A DNA stretch of 64,000 nt, from positions 62,001 to 126,000 of the forward strand of contig NZ_JADLQQ010000007.1 of the NCBI RefSeq assembly GCF_015477765.1. Direction: 5' to 3'. The notes below the pieces were generated by a model, which saw only the letters and a program-made list of their open reading frames with translations, had not been told where the DNA came from and made no database searches. The stretch comes from Nocardia transvalensis (GTDB lineage: Bacteria > Actinomycetota > Actinomycetes > Mycobacteriales > Mycobacteriaceae). Below, one piece after another: positions 24,692 to 33,045 of this stretch; the first letter of the stretch is position 1; each line of letters begins with the position of its first letter. The position numbers were made by a program, and so were the translations under genes.

Positions 24692-25025
24692 ATCGAACAT
24701 GGGAACGGCGATGAACTGCGGTTATCGTATGGTCAACTGATAATTGAAGCCGGGTTCCAGCTCTGACACCCGTCGCAAAACCAAGTGCACCAGTACGTCG
24801 ATTGGTTATTCATGGAGTGCCGGGTCCTCGGGGTTCAACGGCAAACGAATTTCGCGCCGACGACGAAGATCTCGAACGGGAAGCTCGCGCCGCAGCGGAT
24901 CAGGATCCGCGGCTGCGGTGACGGCGGCGCCGCGGCGACGGGCCGTTCCGCTACTGGGGCGTACGGGTCACGACGCCGGTTCTGTCGGCGCGGCAGTGGT
25001 GGCGGTGGCCAGATCCGGGTAGAGG

Positions 25026-25352
25026 GTGAGGGTGTGCGGTCCCTTCGACGAGATGGTCGATGCCGCAGGCGACGATGCCGCGGCGATATTTATATCGCTC
25101 ATCCGCGCAGTAACGAACTGGTCGGGTTCGTTCCGGATGGTGTGTGAGTCGAGCAGCCGGCTGCCACGGTGCAGCCGGACGGTGACGACCGAGACGGCGG
25201 CGATGGTGCAGGCGCGGACGGTGATCGAGCAGACCGCCGGTGTGCTGATGTGCAGGTACCGGCTCGGTGGCCATCAGCCATTGACGGGGTGGTGGCGGTC
25301 GCAGGACACCGATGCCGAACGGTGCGAGCTGGCACGTCCGGACGGTTGTTGA
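25026..25352 (+). pseudogene. ANTAR-domain protein remnant
   Basis: The forward frame contains 'QARTVIEQTAGVLMCRYRLG' followed by 'RSQDTDAERCELAR', which parallels the ANTAR RNA-binding domain pattern (IgxAkGiLMerygl ... RxxSQDtNxkLrelA). The segment between them is shortened and lacks the second ANTAR helix. Upstream 'MVDAAGDDAAAIFISLIRAV' does not form a recognisable GAF sensor. ANTAR proteins act as transcription antiterminators; this copy is most likely a decayed fragment. Confidence 0.4.
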
Positions 25353-25700
25353 TCTCGGGCCGCCGTCGCCTGCGCCTGATTGGGATGAATGCATTCGGCG
25401 CTGCGCTGTTGATCATCGACGCGCGGATATGTACGGGTGACCGGTGGCGGTGCCCCATACCCGGAGGACTGTGGCACTGCCACCGGTCGCTGATCCGCGT
25501 ATCCGAACTGGTGCATGTGTTGGGCACATGTGCCGTAGCTAGTTCGGCGCCCGCACCGGATCGGATCGGTCAGCACCGTCGGTTGGCCGGATGGTGTGTT
25601 TGCAGGAACCGCCAAGGCAGGCCCATCGGGAGCGGCTGGTCGCAGCACCGCGTGCCATCACACAAGTCATCACAATTCGGCTGCAGCACATGCGCGAGTA

Positions 25701-25729
25701 GAAACAAAACGGACTGGTTGGCATATAAT
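25701..25729 (+). promoter_or_regulatory. Candidate sigma70-type promoter
   Basis: A perfect TATAAT at 25724-25729, in an unusually AT-rich patch, with GAAACA (partial TTGACA) 17 bases upstream at 25701-25706. It points to the small membrane protein gene at 25927 with a leader of about 190 bases. Position-based inference. Confidence 0.4.
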
Positions 25730-25926
25730 TGAGGGGTCGTCTCGCCCCCCTTCTCCCAGGGATCGGTCGCCGACAGCACGGAGGACAGGACACGCGTTGT
25801 TCGGACCGCCGCCCAGGATCTCCAGACCCGCCCTAGGCGGCGAGCATCCGGGGCTGGAACAGTTGAGGTGTTCCGCCGCGGAGTGGTCATGGAGGTATTC
25901 CTTCAACGCCCGGGAGGACAACGACT

Positions 25927-26220
25927 GTGAGCATGGCTCTGGCCGCTTGCGAGATGTGCACCGCGGTGCTGGCCCAGGTCGGCAACCCGACTCCGGAGAC
26001 GCCGCCGGCTGCCGACAAGATCCTCAAGATCTTCCGGTACTTCACCTGGTTCGTCCTGTTGTCCGGCGTCACCGCCATCACCTACGGCGGCGCCAAGCTC
26101 GGCTGGGAGAAGTGGAGCGGCGGCAGAGTGGATTCACCGAAGATGGTGGCCGGAGCCTTGATCGGCGGCGCCACCGCCACCAGTGCCGGCACCATCATGA
26201 ACGCAGTGATCGGGGGCTGA
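25927..26220 (+). CDS. Small two-helix membrane protein, pilin-subunit-like
   Basis: A 97-residue protein, 'MSMALAACEMCTAVLAQVGN' then two hydrophobic stretches, 'YFTWFVLLSGVTAITYGGAK' and 'MVAGALIGGATATSAGTIMN', separated by the charged 'GWEKWSGGRVDSPK'. This hairpin layout resembles TrbC/VirB2-type subunits and small membrane proteins of actinobacterial integrative elements; I cannot assign it. GTG 25927 has GGGAGG upstream at 25910-25915; ATG 25933 is an alternative. A strong hairpin follows the gene. Confidence 0.6.
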   Translation: MSMALAACEMCTAVLAQVGNPTPETPPAADKILKIFRYFTWFVLLSGVTAITYGGAKLGWEKWSGGRVDSPKMVAGALIGGATATSAGTIMNAVIGG

Positions 26221-26282
26221 ACCGGTGACGCGGGTCGCGCCCCCTCCCTCCGCTGATCGGAGGCAGCCGCTCCCGCCTGCCC

Positions 26283-26316
26283 GCGTGTCCGGCGGCGGGC
26301 CCTCCGCCGGACACGC
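26283..26316 (+). terminator. Terminator-like hairpin, 13-bp perfect stem
   Basis: GCGTGTCCGGCGG (26283-26295) pairs perfectly with CCGCCGGACACGC (26304-26316) across an 8-base loop. It lies 62 bases after the small membrane protein stop and just before the 59-residue ORF. There is no T-run, which is usual for high-GC actinobacterial terminators. Confidence 0.6.
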
Positions 26317-26325
26317 CTGACCGCC

Positions 26326-26505
26326 ATGATGGCGACGGATTATCCACAGCCCCATCACTCCGACGACTGGATCGTTGAACTCACCCAGTTCTGGGAAGCC
26401 ATGACCCTCCAGTTCGAATTCGCCGATGATCGTCATCGGGCCGCGCAATCCCGCACGATGGCCGTTGCCTGGCGAGCCGAAGCCGACAGGCGCGGACGGC
26501 TGTGA
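26326..26505 (+). CDS. Small hypothetical protein, 59 residues
   Basis: A short open frame from ATG 26326 (a second ATG follows at 26329): 'MMATDYPQPHHSDDWIVELT', then 'QFWEAMTLQFEFADDRHRAA' and a basic end 'WRAEADRRGRL'. The composition is protein-like, with a Trp-rich amphipathic middle and a charged tail. I recognise no family. No strong ribosome-binding site is visible because the start sits 10 bases after a terminator-like hairpin. Moderately uncertain. Confidence 0.4.
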   Translation: MMATDYPQPHHSDDWIVELTQFWEAMTLQFEFADDRHRAAQSRTMAVAWRAEADRRGRL

Positions 26506-26662
26506 GGTAGCGCGGCCGCACACGGATCGCGCGCTAGCGGTCGGCGCCGTCGCCGCAGGCCAGTTCCTGTAAGGGGGTTGGGCTGGGCTAGGATTCGGTG
26601 AGACCACGAGCGAAGAATCGCTTCATCATCGACAATGACGGACACGGCGATGGGGAGGGCCC

Positions 26663-27307
26663 GTGGGGCAATCGCCACAAAAGGGGGCGGGTCGCCGTAC
26701 TTGGGTCCGGCGGCATCCTGTTCTTGCCGCGACGCTTCCGGCGTTGATCGCCGGCTTGGTCGTGCTGGTACCGGACAAGATATTCGACGTGCTGCAGGGG
26801 AACGGGGCTTCGCCACCGGCGACGCGGACCGGGCCACCCGCCTCCAGCGCTGGCCCGGGAACTACGAGCGACAGCGTGACCGCGACCAGTCCTCCTGCTG
26901 TGTCGGTGTCAGACGAGATGCGCTGGATGGGCGCGATAACCCTCACTCGTGTGGACCTGGACTCGGTGCCGCCTCGAGTGCTTCCGTCCAGGGAGGGGAC
27001 CAGTTTCTGGGTCAACTACGAAGACCCGTCCGACGACATCTCCAAGGCGACGTTGTACGGGCTTGACGCTGGGTTCTTCACCACGTCGCCGAGCGTTGCG
27101 GTGTGGACGGAGGTGAACCGGCCCACCCGACAGCAGTGTACGGATCTCGTCACCGCCCGCGGGACCGAGAGCCTGCGTCTGACCAAAGACAGCAAGTACT
27201 GTGTCAGGACCGCGGCCGGCAGGATAGCGTTCCTCAGCGACCTTTCACTCGACGAGACCGCCGGTGCCTATGCCGCGACAGCGACGGTATGGAACAGCAC
27301 CTCATGA
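26663..27307 (+). CDS. Hypothetical protein with one N-terminal membrane anchor
   Basis: A 214-residue protein: a basic cytoplasmic N terminus ('MGQSPQKGAGRRTWVRRHPV'), one membrane helix at about residues 20-38 ('AATLPALIAGLVVLVP'), a Pro/Ser/Thr-rich linker (50-80), and an extracellular domain (85-214) with two cysteines in 'RQQCTDLVTA' and 'DSKYCVRTA'. 'GRIAFLSDLSLDETAGAYAA' closes a beta-rich domain common in Nocardia/Streptomyces hypothetical proteins. GTG 26663 follows GGGGAGGG at 26652-26659. Function unknown. Confidence 0.65.
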   Translation: MGQSPQKGAGRRTWVRRHPVLAATLPALIAGLVVLVPDKIFDVLQGNGASPPATRTGPPASSAGPGTTSDSVTATSPPAVSVSDEMRWMGAITLTRVDLDSVPPRVLPSREGTSFWVNYEDPSDDISKATLYGLDAGFFTTSPSVAVWTEVNRPTRQQCTDLVTARGTESLRLTKDSKYCVRTAAGRIAFLSDLSLDETAGAYAATATVWNSTS

Positions 27308-27634
27308 GGTCCTGGAGCACAAACGTTCGACGCTCATACGCGGCGGATCGGACCGATCGTGTCCGGGGCGATGGTGTGCCCGAACATCAACAGAACATCC
27401 ACATCGAGTTCGGGGAGACCGTCGATCATGGCCTGCATGGCTTACTCATCCGATCGACGATCGTTTCCGAGTGTCGCGCGGCCGTCGTACGCTCGTCATC
27501 ATGTGATCATACGGCGGGGTGGTACCGGCGTTTACTAGGAAGAACTCGCCCTTGCTGGCGGCTGCATGGCGGAAGGCAGCTTTCCAGTGCGTCAAGAGTT
27601 GGGTGTGCGGCCTCGATTCGCCGTCGAGGCCGGG
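27308..27634. other. Intergenic stretch without a clear gene
   Basis: About 330 bases. The only protein-like reading is a 34-codon minus-strand frame at 27334-27438 ('MQAMIDGLPELDVDVLLMFG' and onward), with a stop just upstream of its ATG. It could be the tail of a decayed gene. Nothing else is convincing. Confidence 0.4.
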
Positions 27635-28702
27635 TCAGCGGCGAGGTTCGATTGTGAGGTCGCCGTCGAGGATTCGGCGTGTGTCCGGGCTGGCCAGGAA
27701 GTCGTGTGGGAAGCCCACGTCGATCGCACTGACCTTGTTCAGCCGATCCAGCTGATCGGCATCGAACTCGACCTCCAACGCACCCAGATTGTCCTCCAAC
27801 TGATCCGATGTGCGCGCGCCCACGACCGGCGCGGTGACCGCGGGGTTCTGCAATGTCCACGCCAGTGCTACTTGGGCCGGACTGCGATTCATTTCTGCCG
27901 CAACCTGTTTGACAACATCCGCGATCGCGATGCTCCGTTCGGTCAAAAGCCCACCTGCGACCACGCTCGCTTTGCGGGTGCCGTCCGCCCCGTCGGCGGC
28001 CTGTCGATCCAGATCCGCGCGGCTGTATTTGCCCGACAGCACGCCGTAGGCCAGCGGTGACCACAGCTGCACGCCCAGCCCGAGCTCGCGAGCCATCGGG
28101 AGCAGATCACGCTCCGGGGTGCGCTCGACAAGGTTGTACTGGATTTGCAGCGCCACCAACGGAGACCAGCCCCGCAGGTCGGCGATGGCTTGCATGCGCG
28201 AGACCTGCCATGCCGGGGTGTCGGAGATGCCGACATACAGGACCTTGCCCTGTCGCACCATATCGTCCATGGCACGCAGGATCTCCTCTACCGGAGTCCG
28301 GAAGTCCCACACGTGCAGATACAGCAGGTCGATGTAATCGGTATTCAGGCGCCGCAGGCTCGCTTCCACCGACGCGACCATGTTCTTGCGGTGGTTGCCA
28401 CCGGAATTCGGATCGGTCGGGTGCCGCAGCAGCGAGTACTTGGTCGCCAGCACCAGGCTATCGCGGTTGTCGCGGGTGAACTCGCCCATCAGCTTCTCCG
28501 AGGTGCCACCGGTGTAATTGCTGGCCGTATCGATGAAGTTACCGCCTCGTTCGACGTAGGTATCGAACAGCTTCCGGGCCTCACTCTCGTGCGCTCCCCA
28601 CCCCCAGTCGGCACCGAAGGTCATCGTCCCCAATGCCAATGGAGAAACTCGCAATCCCGAACGGCCCAGCAAACGATAGGTGTCCAGAGTCGAAGCCATC
28701 AT
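27635..28702 (-). CDS. Aldo/keto reductase
   Basis: A 355-residue NAD(P)H-dependent oxidoreductase with the (beta/alpha)8 AKR fold. The catalytic tetrad is readable: Asp and Tyr in 'NFIDTASNYTGG', Lys in 'LVLATKYSLL', His in 'YLHVWDFRTP'. The C-terminal cofactor segment is 'PVVGARTSDQLEDNLGAL'. It resembles YajO/AKR12-type reductases; the carbonyl substrate is unknown. Two tandem ATG codons (28702, 28699) follow GGAGGAGGG. It is divergent from a TetR gene with three operator copies, so it is probably an inducible detoxification enzyme. Confidence 0.88.
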   Translation of the reverse strand: MMASTLDTYRLLGRSGLRVSPLALGTMTFGADWGWGAHESEARKLFDTYVERGGNFIDTASNYTGGTSEKLMGEFTRDNRDSLVLATKYSLLRHPTDPNSGGNHRKNMVASVEASLRRLNTDYIDLLYLHVWDFRTPVEEILRAMDDMVRQGKVLYVGISDTPAWQVSRMQAIADLRGWSPLVALQIQYNLVERTPERDLLPMARELGLGVQLWSPLAYGVLSGKYSRADLDRQAADGADGTRKASVVAGGLLTERSIAIADVVKQVAAEMNRSPAQVALAWTLQNPAVTAPVVGARTSDQLEDNLGALEVEFDADQLDRLNKVSAIDVGFPHDFLASPDTRRILDGDLTIEPRR

Positions 28703-28949
28703 GCCCTCCTCCGAGCAGTTCGATCAGCGGATGACGCGGTAAAGGATCACCGGAAATTACATCGTTTTCGTTGCTTATGACGCGGCCTTGTCCCGTGATC
28801 ACTTCGATTAGCCCCTCGACGGCCCTACGGCGCTACTGGACGGTCAGTCCTAGGTCACTGTGAAGCGTCCGGGCGCGGATACCGCTTGTCCTCACCGTGG
28901 CCGTCGGGACCATTCCCCTGCACGGCTCCTCCTTGTGGATCAGCATTTC

Positions 28950-29017
28950 AGACCACCGGTCTCTTGCGTATGCGACCGTAAGGGACCAGTGGTCTATTGT
29001 CAAGAGACCGGGGGTCT
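28950..29017. promoter_or_regulatory. Three copies of operator AGACC-N3-GGTCT
   Basis: Inverted repeats of 13 bp at 28950-28962 (AGACCACCGGTCT), 28983-28995 (GGACCAGTGGTCT, one mismatch) and 29005-29017 (AGACCGGGGGTCT). They lie between the divergent aldo/keto reductase and tetR genes, clustered just before tetR. Centre spacings are 33 and 22 bases, close to three and two helical turns, so TetR dimers would bind on one face. Direct sequence observation; the binding protein is inferred. Confidence 0.75.
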
Positions 29018-29022
29018 GTAAT

Positions 29023-29796
29023 ATGGCCCACATGACATTCCAGCGGGCGCGTAGCGAAGAGCAGCGGCAGGTTCGGCGTCGCGTGATCTTGGATACCGCG
29101 GCGGCGATGCTCGACGAGATGCCGGTGGCCGAGCTGAGTCTCAACGAACTCAGTCGCCGGGTCGGACTGGCCAAGTCGAATGTGTTGCGCTACTTCGAGT
29201 CTCGTGAGGAGATACTGCTCGAGCTGATGAGCAGGGAACTGCGTCGATGGGTGGCCGAGGTGGCCGACGAACTGACTGCCGCGATCGACCCGCACGTGTC
29301 GGCGACCGAGCGGGGCGACCAGCTCGCCGCTGTCCTCAGTCGCTCCCTGCGCGACCACCCGGTGCTGTGTGATCTGCTCAACGCGCAGCCAGGCGTCTTG
29401 GAGCACAACGTGTCCACCGACGTCGTGGTGCGCTACAAGCGATCCGGGGCCGATCTTCACGCGACCCTGGTCGACCTTGTCCGCGGCGTGCTGCCCGAAC
29501 TCGGCAACGACGGTGCCCGCACGTTGTGCATGGTGGCCCCGACGATCGCTGCGGCGTTTTACCCGTACTCCCGGCCGTCTGCGAGGGTCCTCGACGCCTA
29601 CCGCGTCGCCCCCACCCTCAATGCATTGCGATTCGACACGCCTGCCATCCTCGAAACCACCCTCGCCACGCTGATCACGGGCACGCTGGCACGTTCGGCC
29701 ACCGCGAACCGGCCGTTTACCCAGCAGGCAACGCCCGGCATCGCGGCTCGGTCACAATCGTTGGGGAACAACCGCGCGTGCGAGACAACGCCGTAG
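29023..29796 (+). CDS. TetR-family repressor
   Basis: A 257-residue regulator. DNA-binding domain at residues about 12-65: 'RRVILDTAAAMLDEMPVAEL' then 'LNELSRRVGLAKSNVLRYFE', followed by a helical ligand domain with 'LLNAQPGVLEHNVSTDVVV'. ATG 29023 ('MAHMTFQRARSEEQ') and ATG 29032 are both possible; the operator copies end only five bases before 29023, so the protein probably blocks its own transcription. The C-terminal 30 residues look unstructured. Likely controls the divergent aldo/keto reductase. Confidence 0.85.
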   Translation: MAHMTFQRARSEEQRQVRRRVILDTAAAMLDEMPVAELSLNELSRRVGLAKSNVLRYFESREEILLELMSRELRRWVAEVADELTAAIDPHVSATERGDQLAAVLSRSLRDHPVLCDLLNAQPGVLEHNVSTDVVVRYKRSGADLHATLVDLVRGVLPELGNDGARTLCMVAPTIAAAFYPYSRPSARVLDAYRVAPTLNALRFDTPAILETTLATLITGTLARSATANRPFTQQATPGIAARSQSLGNNRACETTP

Positions 29797-30661
29797 TGTC
29801 GTTCACGAATTTCGTTTGGTCGTCGAGATGAACAGTAGCCGTGCACATTCGAATGCGTAATCAATTATCGGGGAGCGGTGGCGTGCGGCGTCGAACCGCA
29901 AGTCCCGCTTCATGAGTCGAGCTAGTCGGCGTATGGATGTCCTTGCCTGAGGACGGCTACGGCGCCGATGTGTATCTGGAGGGCACCGGATACCCTGTCG
30001 GACAGGAGTCGACCTCAAACCAGCCCATCGTCGCCGAGTGCCTTCTGGCCGAGCGAAGACACGGATGCATGGGCGAACACACCGTTCTCGGGCTGATCCG
30101 ATGCCGTCGGGGAGCACGTGCCGAACAAAACCGGCGGCACCGGCCACAGAAGGTTCGGCCCCTGCCAGGTGGGGAGCGAAACCCGCCGCAGGAATACCCC
30201 GACACCCCCGCGACAAACTCGAGGTGCAGAGCCGTAGGCGGTGGTGGCAGTCTGCGCTGCCGGGCGGGGAACCGGCACGGTGTGTCGTCGCTGCCCAGCC
30301 AGCCCGAGTGCGGTCACCCCGGCCGGACGCACCTGCGTTCTCTGGTGGTCTCGGACCTGTGTCGGGCTGTTGTATGTGCTGACCTGCGGGCTAGTTCCGC
30401 ATCGGTTCTCGCGGGAGGGGGGTCGACAGCATCTTCTGCAGCACGTCGCGGTCATAGGCCGCTCGATATGCGGCATTTTGCGAGCGTTGCGCTGGCACCG
30501 CCGGGGATCTCCGATGTCCGGAAAGACTCAGTCGCGTTCCGCTATGTGCGTAGCCGGGCGGTGCCCTTCTACGCTTCATCACCCTGGAATGGTAGGCATC
30601 GTGTGAACCGCGGCTGATCGCGCTGGCTGGACGGCCGTTTGTGGACCGCGATCGGCGCCGT
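29797..30661. other. 865-base stretch with no convincing gene
   Basis: All six readings give arginine-, proline- or serine-rich translations without domain signatures or good starts. The end of one minus frame (30391-30582, 'AAYDRDVLQKMLSTPLPREP') reads like a protein C terminus but has no credible N-terminal part. I regard the interval as decayed DNA. Confidence 0.5.
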
Positions 30662-31771
30662 TCAGCTCGGCTGGAAGAACTCGAGCATTCTCCGGCCGGC
30701 GTCGGGCGATGTCAGGATTTCCTGTATGCGTGCGGACATCCGGGCGGCAGCGCTGGTGCGTTCGAACATCTCGCGTTCGTATTCTTCGACGGCGGCGGGG
30801 ACGTCGTCCGGGTGCGCGGCCAGTGCGAGACCGAGCAGGGCGCCGTCGAGCAGCGCCATGTTGGCGCCCTCTCCCACCGGCGGCATCAGGTGCGCGGCAT
30901 CGCCGAGCAGCGTGACGTCCGGCTTCGACGGCCAGGTCAGGCCGACCGGGAGAGCGGTGATCGACCGCGGCACGACCGTGTCGTCGCAGGCCGCGATCAG
31001 CGCGGTGAACCGTGAGTCCCAGCCGGGGAGCAGGTCGATCAGCCGCGCCCGGGCGGCGGCCGGGTCGTCGAACGGGATCCCGCTGGTCGCGAACCAGTCC
31101 TCCGCGGTGTTGTAGAAGCTGAGGCCGATGCGAACGCGGCCGTCGCCGTTGCGCTGCGCCGCCAGGGATAGTCCGTTGCCGAGCACCCAGTAGTTGCCGC
31201 GCCCGACCATCGCCGCGAGGTCGGGGCGCGTGCGGTCGATGTCGGGAATGCCGAGTTCGACGACGTTCTGGCCGATATGCGCTGGTCGAGCGCCGGTAAG
31301 CAGTGCGCGGACTCGGGAGTTCGCGCCGTCGGCACCGACCAGCAGGTCATACGGCGCACTGCTGCCGTCGGCGAAGTGCAGCACGCCGTTGTCGGCGGAT
31401 TCGAACGCGTGCCCCCAGCGCACCACGTCTTCGGGGAGGGAATCCAGCAGCAGGTTGCGCAGATCGGCACGGTCGACCTCGGGTCGCTCGAGCGGGGCGT
31501 CGTCGGGCGTGTCCTCCTGGAGCAGCAGGGTGCCGTCCGGCTCGAGAAGACGCATGTCCTGGCCTTCACCACGGGCAATCGCGGAGAACCGGTCGATCAG
31601 ACCGGCCTCGCGCAGCGCCCGCTGCCCAGAATGTATGTCGAGCATGCCGCCTTGACCACGCGCATCGCGCGAGAGTTCCCGTTCGTACACGACGGCGTCG
31701 ATGCCTTGCACGTGCAACACCCTGGCGAGGGCCAGGCCGGCCAGTCCGGCTCCGACGATCGCGATGCCCAT
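30662..31771 (-). CDS. FAD-dependent monooxygenase, TetX-like class A
   Basis: A 369-residue flavoprotein hydroxylase. The Rossmann motif is 'MGIAIVGAGLAGLALARVL' (GxGxxG). 'RDARGQGGMLDIHSGQRALR' corresponds to the TetX-family segment after it, 'YDLLVGADGANSRVRALL' is the DG motif and 'VTLLGDAAHLMPPVGEGANM' the GD motif. TetX-like enzymes hydroxylate aromatic substrates, sometimes tetracyclines; the real substrate here is unknown. GGAGGGG precedes ATG 31771. It is divergent from the TetR gene at 31838 with a palindrome in between, a typical regulator-enzyme pair. Confidence 0.85.
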   Translation of the reverse strand: MGIAIVGAGLAGLALARVLHVQGIDAVVYERELSRDARGQGGMLDIHSGQRALREAGLIDRFSAIARGEGQDMRLLEPDGTLLLQEDTPDDAPLERPEVDRADLRNLLLDSLPEDVVRWGHAFESADNGVLHFADGSSAPYDLLVGADGANSRVRALLTGARPAHIGQNVVELGIPDIDRTRPDLAAMVGRGNYWVLGNGLSLAAQRNGDGRVRIGLSFYNTAEDWFATSGIPFDDPAAARARLIDLLPGWDSRFTALIAACDDTVVPRSITALPVGLTWPSKPDVTLLGDAAHLMPPVGEGANMALLDGALLGLALAAHPDDVPAAVEEYEREMFERTSAAARMSARIQEILTSPDAGRRMLEFFQPS

Positions 31772-31779
31772 AATCCCCT

Positions 31780-31813
31780 CCGATACGCTGTATTTACCAA
31801 TGCACTGTATCGG
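31780..31813. promoter_or_regulatory. Inverted repeat between monooxygenase and tetR
   Basis: CCGATAC (31780-31786) faces GTATCGG (31807-31813), a perfect 7-bp inverted repeat with a 20-base spacer, in the 66-base gap between the two divergent genes. A further GTATCG occurs at 31824-31829. Likely operator of the adjacent TetR; inference from position. Confidence 0.5.
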
Positions 31814-31837
31814 ATGACGCGTTGTATCGTCGGCGGC

Positions 31838-32518
31838 ATGTTGGTGTGGGAGAGGCCGGAGCCGCCGGATCGACCGGTGCCTGCCCCGTTGAGCCGGGAG
31901 GCGATCGTGCGAGCGGCGATCCGGCTGGCCGACGCGGACGGGCTGGCGGCGGTGTCGCTGCGCAAGGTCGCCGCCGCGCTGGATGTCGGGCCGATGCGGC
32001 TGTACGGCTACATCGCCACCAAGGACGAGTTGCTCGACCTGATGGTCGATGCGGTCTATGCCGAGATCCGACCGGCCGGAGACGGTTGGCGAGAAGTGCT
32101 GCGCTCCCTTGCCGAAACCACCCGGCAAGCCGCTCACCGGCACGAATGGCTCGCCGACCTGATCGGTGGGCGGCCCCAGCTCGGGCCGCACGCGCTGGCC
32201 AGGGGGGAGGCTGTGGTGGCCGCGATGGGCGGCGTCGACGTAGACGCCGTCATGCCCGTGGTAGACGCGGTCAATGCGTACGTGATCGGCGCGGTGCGCC
32301 GGGAGATCGCCGAGCGGCGCGCCGAGCGGGTCACCGGGATGGACAAGCAGCAGTGGCAGGTCGCCTTCGGGCCCTATCTGGAACGGACCTTCGCAACCGG
32401 CCGATTCCCCGCGCTGGCCACGGTCATACGCGTCGGCGCCCACCTGGACGCCGACCAAACCTTCCGCACCGGCCTCGACTTCCTCCTCGACGGCATCCAA
32501 GCCCACATCTCAGGCTGA
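31838..32518 (+). CDS. TetR-family repressor (TetR class, TetR_C-like)
   Basis: A 226-residue regulator. After a Pro-rich leader ('MLVWERPEPPDRPVPAPLSR') comes the HTH 'IVRAAIRLADADGLAAVSLR' / 'KVAAALDVGPMRLYGYIATK', then the TetR_C-type ligand domain ('RPQLGPHALARGEAVVAAMG', 'FRTGLDFLLDGIQAHISG'). It probably senses the monooxygenase substrate and represses both genes. ATG 31838 is preferred; an ATG at 31814 would start inside the operator region. Confidence 0.85.
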   Translation: MLVWERPEPPDRPVPAPLSREAIVRAAIRLADADGLAAVSLRKVAAALDVGPMRLYGYIATKDELLDLMVDAVYAEIRPAGDGWREVLRSLAETTRQAAHRHEWLADLIGGRPQLGPHALARGEAVVAAMGGVDVDAVMPVVDAVNAYVIGAVRREIAERRAERVTGMDKQQWQVAFGPYLERTFATGRFPALATVIRVGAHLDADQTFRTGLDFLLDGIQAHISG

Positions 32519-32639
32519 CGCGCGCGGAAGTTCGTCGACTTCCGAGCCAGGCACCCGATGCCGGCCGCGCTGGAGGCTGCTCAGCAGCCGTTCAAGTCTC
32601 GGACGTGGGTGGCGGCGTTGCGGGTGATCTGCGGCCGTG

Positions 32640-32930
32640 CCGGCGGGACTTGGCGCGAACCCGCCGCCTGGGCTCGGTTTGGTTCGAACAGATGGTGCGT
32701 CGGGAAGTATCTCGTGGTGGCGGGCAGAAATCGTCATTGCGGATCATCGGAAACTGCTTGCTGCGCTTGATGATTCGGTTGGGGTGCTCGCGCATCGGCG
32801 CGGGCCCTGGAACGGGTGCACCTGTTGTTCGAGGACTGGGCTGAGGGCAAGCGGCGCCTGACCGACACCGAAGCCCGCCTGATCACCGTCCTCGACGAGC
32901 TGAAGCTCACCGATCTGAGCACCCGACAAC
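32640..32930 (+). pseudogene. IS110-family transposase fragment, frameshifted
   Basis: Three frames in succession carry pieces of one IS110 (DEDD) transposase: 'VWFEQMVRREVSRGGGQKSS' near 32680-32740, then 'HRKLLAALDDSVGVLAHRRG' near 32735-32800, then 'VHLLFEDWAEGKRRLTDTEA' followed by 'LDELKLTDL' near 32816-32915. At least two frameshifts are needed. The N-terminal DEDD part and the C-terminal transposase_20 region are missing. An inactive relic that supports past insertion activity here. Confidence 0.6.
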
Positions 32931-33045
32931 CCCGGGACTTGTGGGTGATGGCCGAAGCCGGAGCCATGGTCTACCTCCGCAGCGCGCTCGGCATCGCCAT
33001 TCCGGTCAGCAATCGGCGGCGCGACAGCGGCACCATTTCCCTTCC

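Noticed and set aside
26134..26607. A 157-codon minus-strand frame
   Set aside because: It runs antisense through a clear terminator hairpin and overlaps two better plus-strand ORFs.
29937..30617. A 226-codon plus-strand frame
   Set aside because: Arg/Ser/Cys-rich without hydrophobic core, domain or ribosome-binding site.
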